Source: an uncultured Alphaproteobacteria bacterium (GTDB lineage Bacteria > Pseudomonadota > Alphaproteobacteria > CAAHEQ01 > UBA3637). From it: a stretch of 64,000 nucleotides of DNA. The notes beneath the pieces were generated by a model. That model had not been told where the DNA came from, did not search any database, and was given only the letters and a program-made list of their open reading frames with translations. The position numbers were made by a program, and so were the translations under genes. This document shows positions 60,808 to 64,000 of the stretch, piece after piece (position 1 is the first letter of the stretch; each line of letters begins with the position of its first letter). The stretch spans positions 1-64,000 of the forward strand of contig CAKPYQ010000004.1 in NCBI GenBank assembly GCA_934203105.1. The letters are read 5' to 3'.

Positions 60808-61785
60808 TTATCTACAGTTACATTGTCTTTCCCCGAGTATAAAACTAATTGTATTTTGAGACGCGATTCTTCTTCGTAATGGTTGTGCTAACCCTTTTAA
60901 TAAAGTTACTTCATCTTGATAAGTTGTAACATCTTTTGGGGTTGTTGTCGCTAGTTTTGCGGTATAGTTATACGGCATATCTGTTCCCCATATTAGATTA
61001 TCGGGTAAAACTTCGTATAAATATCTTAAAACGTTTAATGGATCATCTTTATTAATTTTAAATGTTGCTTTATGGATATCTTTATTTTTTAAAAAATCGG
61101 CATATAGACCCAAAAAAGGACATAAATCAACATATAAATTTGGTAATGGATGATTAGAGAGCATTTCAAAGAAAGGTTTATTAAATCGTCCGATGTGGGC
61201 TGCACAAATTCTCAGGTGCGGGATGCTTTTCGCCAATTTATAAATATTAACAGCCGACGTCATATCATCTTTTCCAGAATGAATCAATAATGGCAAATTA
61301 TTGTCTTCAAGGAATTGAATTAATTTTGGATGTTTCAAAATATCTAAAGCGGTGTGCTGATCGCAAAAGGTATGATATTTTAAACCATATATTTCATGAT
61401 GTTTATTTAATGCTTTTAAATTTTCTACTTGTTCAGAAACATTAGCATTTAAACTAAAACCCATAAAAGGTAAGATTCGTTCTGTTCCAAAATGTTCTAT
61501 CTGTTCAACTAAATTTCTGTTTTCAATTTCAAACGGCAACTTACATAAATTTGACGGCCTAAAATTAAAACCATTGAGGTAACTAGTTATATCATAAAAA
61601 AGAGTATTTGGAAAAGGAAAAGTGATAGCAAAATCAATTTCATTTTCTTTAATAGTTTTTTCTAAATTTACAACATTCTGATTGGTTGGATTTAAGCCAT
61701 TTACAGTATTATAAAAATCCATTCCGCTACAATGCGTATGACAGTCTATCAGTTTTTCGCTTAAATCATCTATTTTCTTTTTCAT
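60808..61785 (-). CDS. Amidohydrolase-2 family metal-dependent hydrolase
   Basis: A 325-residue TIM-barrel enzyme of the Amidohydro_2 (ACMSD-like) group. Metal and active-site motifs are DCHTHC (HxH), LKYHTF, LLIHSG, AAHIGRF and WGTDMPYNY (Asp). Family members decarboxylate or hydrolyse small cyclic compounds. It converges on the radical SAM operon with no intervening base, from its own promoter (61822-61850), so a shared pathway is possible but not shown. ATAAGGTGCAATAAA precedes the ATG. Confidence 0.85.
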   Translation of the reverse strand: MKKKIDDLSEKLIDCHTHCSGMDFYNTVNGLNPTNQNVVNLEKTIKENEIDFAITFPFPNTLFYDITSYLNGFNFRPSNLCKLPFEIENRNLVEQIEHFGTERILPFMGFSLNANVSEQVENLKALNKHHEIYGLKYHTFCDQHTALDILKHPKLIQFLEDNNLPLLIHSGKDDMTSAVNIYKLAKSIPHLRICAAHIGRFNKPFFEMLSNHPLPNLYVDLCPFLGLYADFLKNKDIHKATFKINKDDPLNVLRYLYEVLPDNLIWGTDMPYNYTAKLATTTPKDVTTYQDEVTLLKGLAQPLRRRIASQNTISFILGERQCNCR

Positions 61786-61821
61786 TTTATTGCACCTTAT
61801 GATTAAAACTAAAACAATGAG

Positions 61822-61850
61822 ATTTTAACACAAAAATTAAGAAAAGTCAA
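61822..61850 (-). promoter_or_regulatory. Promoter of the amidohydrolase
   Basis: On the minus strand: TTGACT (61850-61845), 17 bases, TAAAAT (61827-61822). Confidence 0.6.
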
Positions 61851-62326
61851 TAGATATATCCATTGTCTATTTTTATAAAAGATTCATCTGCAATTGGTTC
61901 TTCAAACTGTTTTTTCAGTTCATCGAAATGTTTTAAATTGTGAATTGCAATGGCTCCACTTCTTTTAGAAATTCTTTCTTTTAAAACAGCATCCGGAGCA
62001 TAAATATAATGAATAATCGGGAAAAAGCCTAACTCAAGTGCTTTTTTTATGGCTTCTTTCCGACTTTCCGTTGTCCAAAACCCCATATCAAAAATAACAG
62101 ATTTATTTTGTTTGGCATATTCAGAGGCTTTTTCCCATAGCAGAGCGATTGTTTTTGAAAAGCACTCATCCCAATTTTCTTCATATTCTGTTTTATCGAA
62201 TAATTCCATACAGTACTGGTCTGGATTTAAATGAATAGCTCCCGTTTCTTTTGAAAGTTTTTGGGAATAAGTTGTTTTTCCAGCCCCTAAAAATCCACAA
62301 ATAAGGTAACACACGGGAACTGTCAT
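61847..62326 (-). CDS. P-loop kinase-like protein (AAA_33 type)
   Basis: A 159-residue nucleotide-binding protein. Walker A is GFLGAGKTT near the N-terminus; HLNPDQY follows as in zeta-toxin/AAA_33 kinases; VIFDMGFWTTESRKEAI fits the Walker B/lid region; KERISKRSG the arginine-rich lid. It probably phosphorylates a small molecule or nucleotide; substrate unknown. A toxin role is not supported, since no antitoxin gene is adjacent. It overlaps the NUDIX gene by four bases. Confidence 0.75.
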   Translation of the reverse strand: MTVPVCYLICGFLGAGKTTYSQKLSKETGAIHLNPDQYCMELFDKTEYEENWDECFSKTIALLWEKASEYAKQNKSVIFDMGFWTTESRKEAIKKALELGFFPIIHYIYAPDAVLKERISKRSGAIAIHNLKHFDELKKQFEEPIADESFIKIDNGYIY

Positions 62327-62733
62327 TTATGAATCTCCCATTGTTTTACAATTTCTTTTAAAAATGCATCCAATTTGGGATCATCTTTTGTTGTCCAATC
62401 ATAGACCACATGTTCCGAACTTAAAGTAATTTTTGGTTTGCTTTGCAATTCAACTTTATAATTTAGTTGCAAGTATCTTTCGGTTTTATCTTCATTCATA
62501 AACTCCTCGGAAATACCAATCAGTTCCTTTTTGTTATGTGTGATATCAATACCGATTTCTTCTTTTATTTCACGAATTAAAGCATTTTCTATAGTTTCAG
62601 ATGCCTCCACACCACCACCAGGGAACTCCCAACAGTTAGGCAAAAAATCATCTGTTTCAGATCGCTTGATAATCAAAAAACGACCTTTATGAATAATCAT
62701 CCCACAAACACATAATTTAGTTTTTTGTGCCAT
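62323..62733 (-). CDS. NUDIX hydrolase
   Basis: 136 residues with a complete NUDIX box from GGGVEASETIENAL to REIKEEIGI, for pyrophosphate hydrolysis of a nucleotide-linked substrate. FLPNCWEFPGG precedes it, as in MutT/8-oxo-dGTPase-like proteins. I start at MAQKTKLC (62733) because GGAAAGGGG sits 6 bases before it; an ATG two codons earlier abuts that site. It overlaps the neighbouring NUDIX gene's stop region closely and the kinase-like gene by four bases, so the three are one unit. Confidence 0.88.
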   Translation of the reverse strand: MAQKTKLCVCGMIIHKGRFLIIKRSETDDFLPNCWEFPGGGVEASETIENALIREIKEEIGIDITHNKKELIGISEEFMNEDKTERYLQLNYKVELQSKPKITLSSEHVVYDWTTKDDPKLDAFLKEIVKQWEIHK

Positions 62734-62735
62734 TT

Positions 62736-63170
62736 TCATCCCCTTTCCGAATAATATTTTTTAGTCCAAATACTTTGCAAAGCCTGCAATGTGGTTGGAG
62801 CGATTTTTTCAAATGGTAAATTATCCTTTCTAAAAAATTGCATATCGGCACATTTAGACGGTTCTAGATTTTGCAATTCACCTTTAAAATCTTTTATAAG
62901 GAAATACAAATCCATCCGTTTGTTTTCACCGACTAGATTATGAACGATGTGAGCAAACACAACCTCTTTAACATCTACATCTATGCCCAGTTCTTCTTTG
63001 GCTTCTCGGACAACGGCTTGAGACGCGGTTTCATTTTCTTCTATATGACCGGCCGGCAATACCCACCACCCATCTTTAAAATAACCGTCCGTCCGATAGA
63101 ACAACAAGATTTTATTGTCTTGCTCCAAAATAAAACTGACAGTGGCATTAAACTTGATCCGTTCAGACAT
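62736..63170 (-). CDS. NUDIX hydrolase (second)
   Basis: 144 residues with the NUDIX box GHIEENETASQAVVREAKEELGID and the preceding GWWVLPAG. MDLYFLIKDF and a C-terminal Leu-rich helix are typical. Substrate unknown. GGAGG lies five bases before ATG 63170; the GTG one codon earlier is less likely. It is only distantly similar to the adjacent NUDIX gene, so tandem duplication is not recent. Confidence 0.88.
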   Translation of the reverse strand: MSERIKFNATVSFILEQDNKILLFYRTDGYFKDGWWVLPAGHIEENETASQAVVREAKEELGIDVDVKEVVFAHIVHNLVGENKRMDLYFLIKDFKGELQNLEPSKCADMQFFRKDNLPFEKIAPTTLQALQSIWTKKYYSERG

Positions 63171-63224
63171 CACTTCCTCCGTTTAGACTAAATTATAAAA
63201 CATCTTAAAAAGAAAGTCAAAAAA

Positions 63225-63710
63225 TTAAATGCTTTCTATCATTTCAACAGGTTTGTTTTCTTTTTTTTTTGCTTTCTCTAATAAAATGGGCAAGTATTTC
63301 TTTTCGTATTCATGACTCCACCGTAAAAGACGAAAAAGCGTAATCGGATTTTCACGGTGTTTTTTAGGCTCAATATGAAACATTCGGCGGAGAGAACGTT
63401 TTATTATTCGATACTGCCTTAGTCGGCGGGGCGGTTTTAAAATTATGACTTTATCGGCTTGTTCAATAACGGGTATAATCCAATCTTGAAAATAGACCCC
63501 TTCTAAAATCCAATTTTTATTTTCAGATAAAATTTGATTTAACAGAGCCAATCTTTCTTCTTTGGGACGACGCAGATTAAATGCATTCGGACGGTTAATC
63601 CACTTAACCTCATCCAAATCAAAACAAGGTATATTTAATTCTTGCGATAATTTTTTGGCATAAGTGGTTTTGCCACTCCCCGGTCCACCTGAAATATAAA
63701 TTTTAGGCAT
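63225..63710 (-). CDS. Adenylate-kinase-like P-loop protein (FlaR/topology-modulation type)
   Basis: A 161-residue P-loop kinase-like protein. The Walker A is YISGGPGSGKTT at residues 5-16, with FDLDEVKW after it and a basic, Arg-rich lid (PPRRLRQYRIIKRSLRRMF). This pattern fits the small AAA/adenylate-kinase-like proteins often named 'topology modulation'. The true substrate is unknown. I start at MPKIYISG (63710) because GGAGG lies six bases upstream; a longer in-frame start at 63770 would read through the histidine-phosphatase remnant in the wrong frame. Confidence 0.78.
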   Translation of the reverse strand: MPKIYISGGPGSGKTTYAKKLSQELNIPCFDLDEVKWINRPNAFNLRRPKEERLALLNQILSENKNWILEGVYFQDWIIPVIEQADKVIILKPPRRLRQYRIIKRSLRRMFHIEPKKHRENPITLFRLLRWSHEYEKKYLPILLEKAKKKENKPVEMIESI

Positions 63711-63789
63711 AAACTTCCTCCCATTTATAGCCTTGGATTTTGCGTTCCAAGTTCCAATCCGTTTGCCCATGTCTGAGTAAATAAATCAC
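63703..63789 (-). pseudogene. N-terminal remnant of a histidine phosphatase
   Basis: A 28-codon frame from GTG (63787-63789; AGGAGG seven bases upstream) encodes the phosphoglycerate-mutase-family start YLLRHGQTDWNLERKIQG, including the catalytic RHG, then stops (TAA 63703-63705) just inside the kinase-like gene. The rest of the roughly 200-residue enzyme is missing. It overlaps the kinase ATG (TATG), so it may now serve only as a coupled leader. Confidence 0.7.
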
Positions 63790-63853
63790 CCGAAATCCTC
63801 CTCAGTTCTGGAAATAAGAATAACAAAAAAATCAACCGATTTCAAGTTTATTC

Positions 63854-64000
63854 TTACCTATAATTCTTTTTCAAAACGGATGATTGGAATATCAAACTTC
63901 CAAAATTTTTTTCAGGAATATCAGATTTTATCATTCCCTGTTTCTGATAGAACCCGATTGAAGGTCCATCCTTGATTGTCCACACAATTAACTTATTATA
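63854..64000 (-). CDS. GNAT acetyltransferase, C-terminal part (runs off window)
   Basis: The last 48 codons of a gene entering from the right: LIVWTIKDGPSIGFYQKQGM...IPEKNFGSLIF, ending at TAA 63854-63856. The GPSIGFYQKxG phrase is the usual C-terminal strand-helix of GNAT enzymes. The remainder lies outside the window. Confidence 0.6.
   Translation of the reverse strand, partial: YNKLIVWTIKDGPSIGFYQKQGMIKSDIPEKNFGSLIFQSSVLKKNYR

Noticed and set aside
61847..62326. Zeta-type toxin of a toxin-antitoxin pair
   Set aside because: The P-loop pattern is shared with many benign kinases, and no antitoxin-like gene is adjacent.

Overview
The window looks like the chromosome of an alphaproteobacterium with a low-to-moderate GC content. 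The signs are a tpiA-secG-kdsA-eno run, a yqeY-dnaG-rpoD block, CTTGAA/CTTGAC-type -35 boxes, and an SOS box upstream of lexA of the alphaproteobacterial direct-repeat type (GAAC-N7-GAAC). A large pilin-like protein with cysteine-rich repeats and an OprB-like porin would suit a host-associated, gut-type member of the class. That placement is inferred from gene content, not from a database search.

Region 1 (1-22.7 kb) is core DNA. An envelope-recycling operon on the minus strand (LplT-Aas fusion, AnmK, AmpD-type amidase) diverges from tpiA, a secreted protein, secG, kdsA, a small unknown and eno. An ABC-F ATPase, a secreted unknown and a membrane metallophosphoesterase follow. A long minus-strand series then runs mlaE, mlaF, radA, cvpA, a Ca/Na exchanger, mnmA, a GNAT and a TrmN6-type methylase. 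lexA diverges from mlaE.

Region 2 (22.7-34.65 kb) is a compact podovirus-like element lying between lexA and rpoD. It has an S24 repressor with divergent promoters and repeated operator-like sites, two small early genes, and a late promoter followed at once by a terminator. The late genes are portal, scaffold, capsid, two tail-tube proteins, a small internal protein, terminase, hydrolase, holin-like proteins and an embedded Rz1-like lipoprotein. I see no integrase, replication gene, RNA polymerase or tail fibre, so it is a cryptic prophage or a domesticated particle (GTA-like) element.

Region 3 (34.65-46.3 kb) is core again: rpoD, dnaG, yqeY, the porin, the pilin-like cysteine-rich protein, murJ, a Bax-like protein, a frameshifted DUF192 gene and tRNA-Pro(TGG).

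Region 4 (46.3-64 kb), downstream of tRNA-Pro, is accessory DNA. The first part is a type III restriction-modification operon (mod, a membrane/coiled-coil gene, res, and a SNF2-like helicase broken by an in-frame stop). After a GNAT gene comes a markedly AT-rich operon of three radical SAM enzymes and a class I aminoacyl-tRNA-synthetase-like protein that has lost its editing domain and KMSKS motif. This is the best candidate for an undescribed pathway. Genes for an amidohydrolase, two P-loop kinase-like proteins, two NUDIX hydrolases, a histidine-phosphatase remnant and a partial GNAT complete the window.
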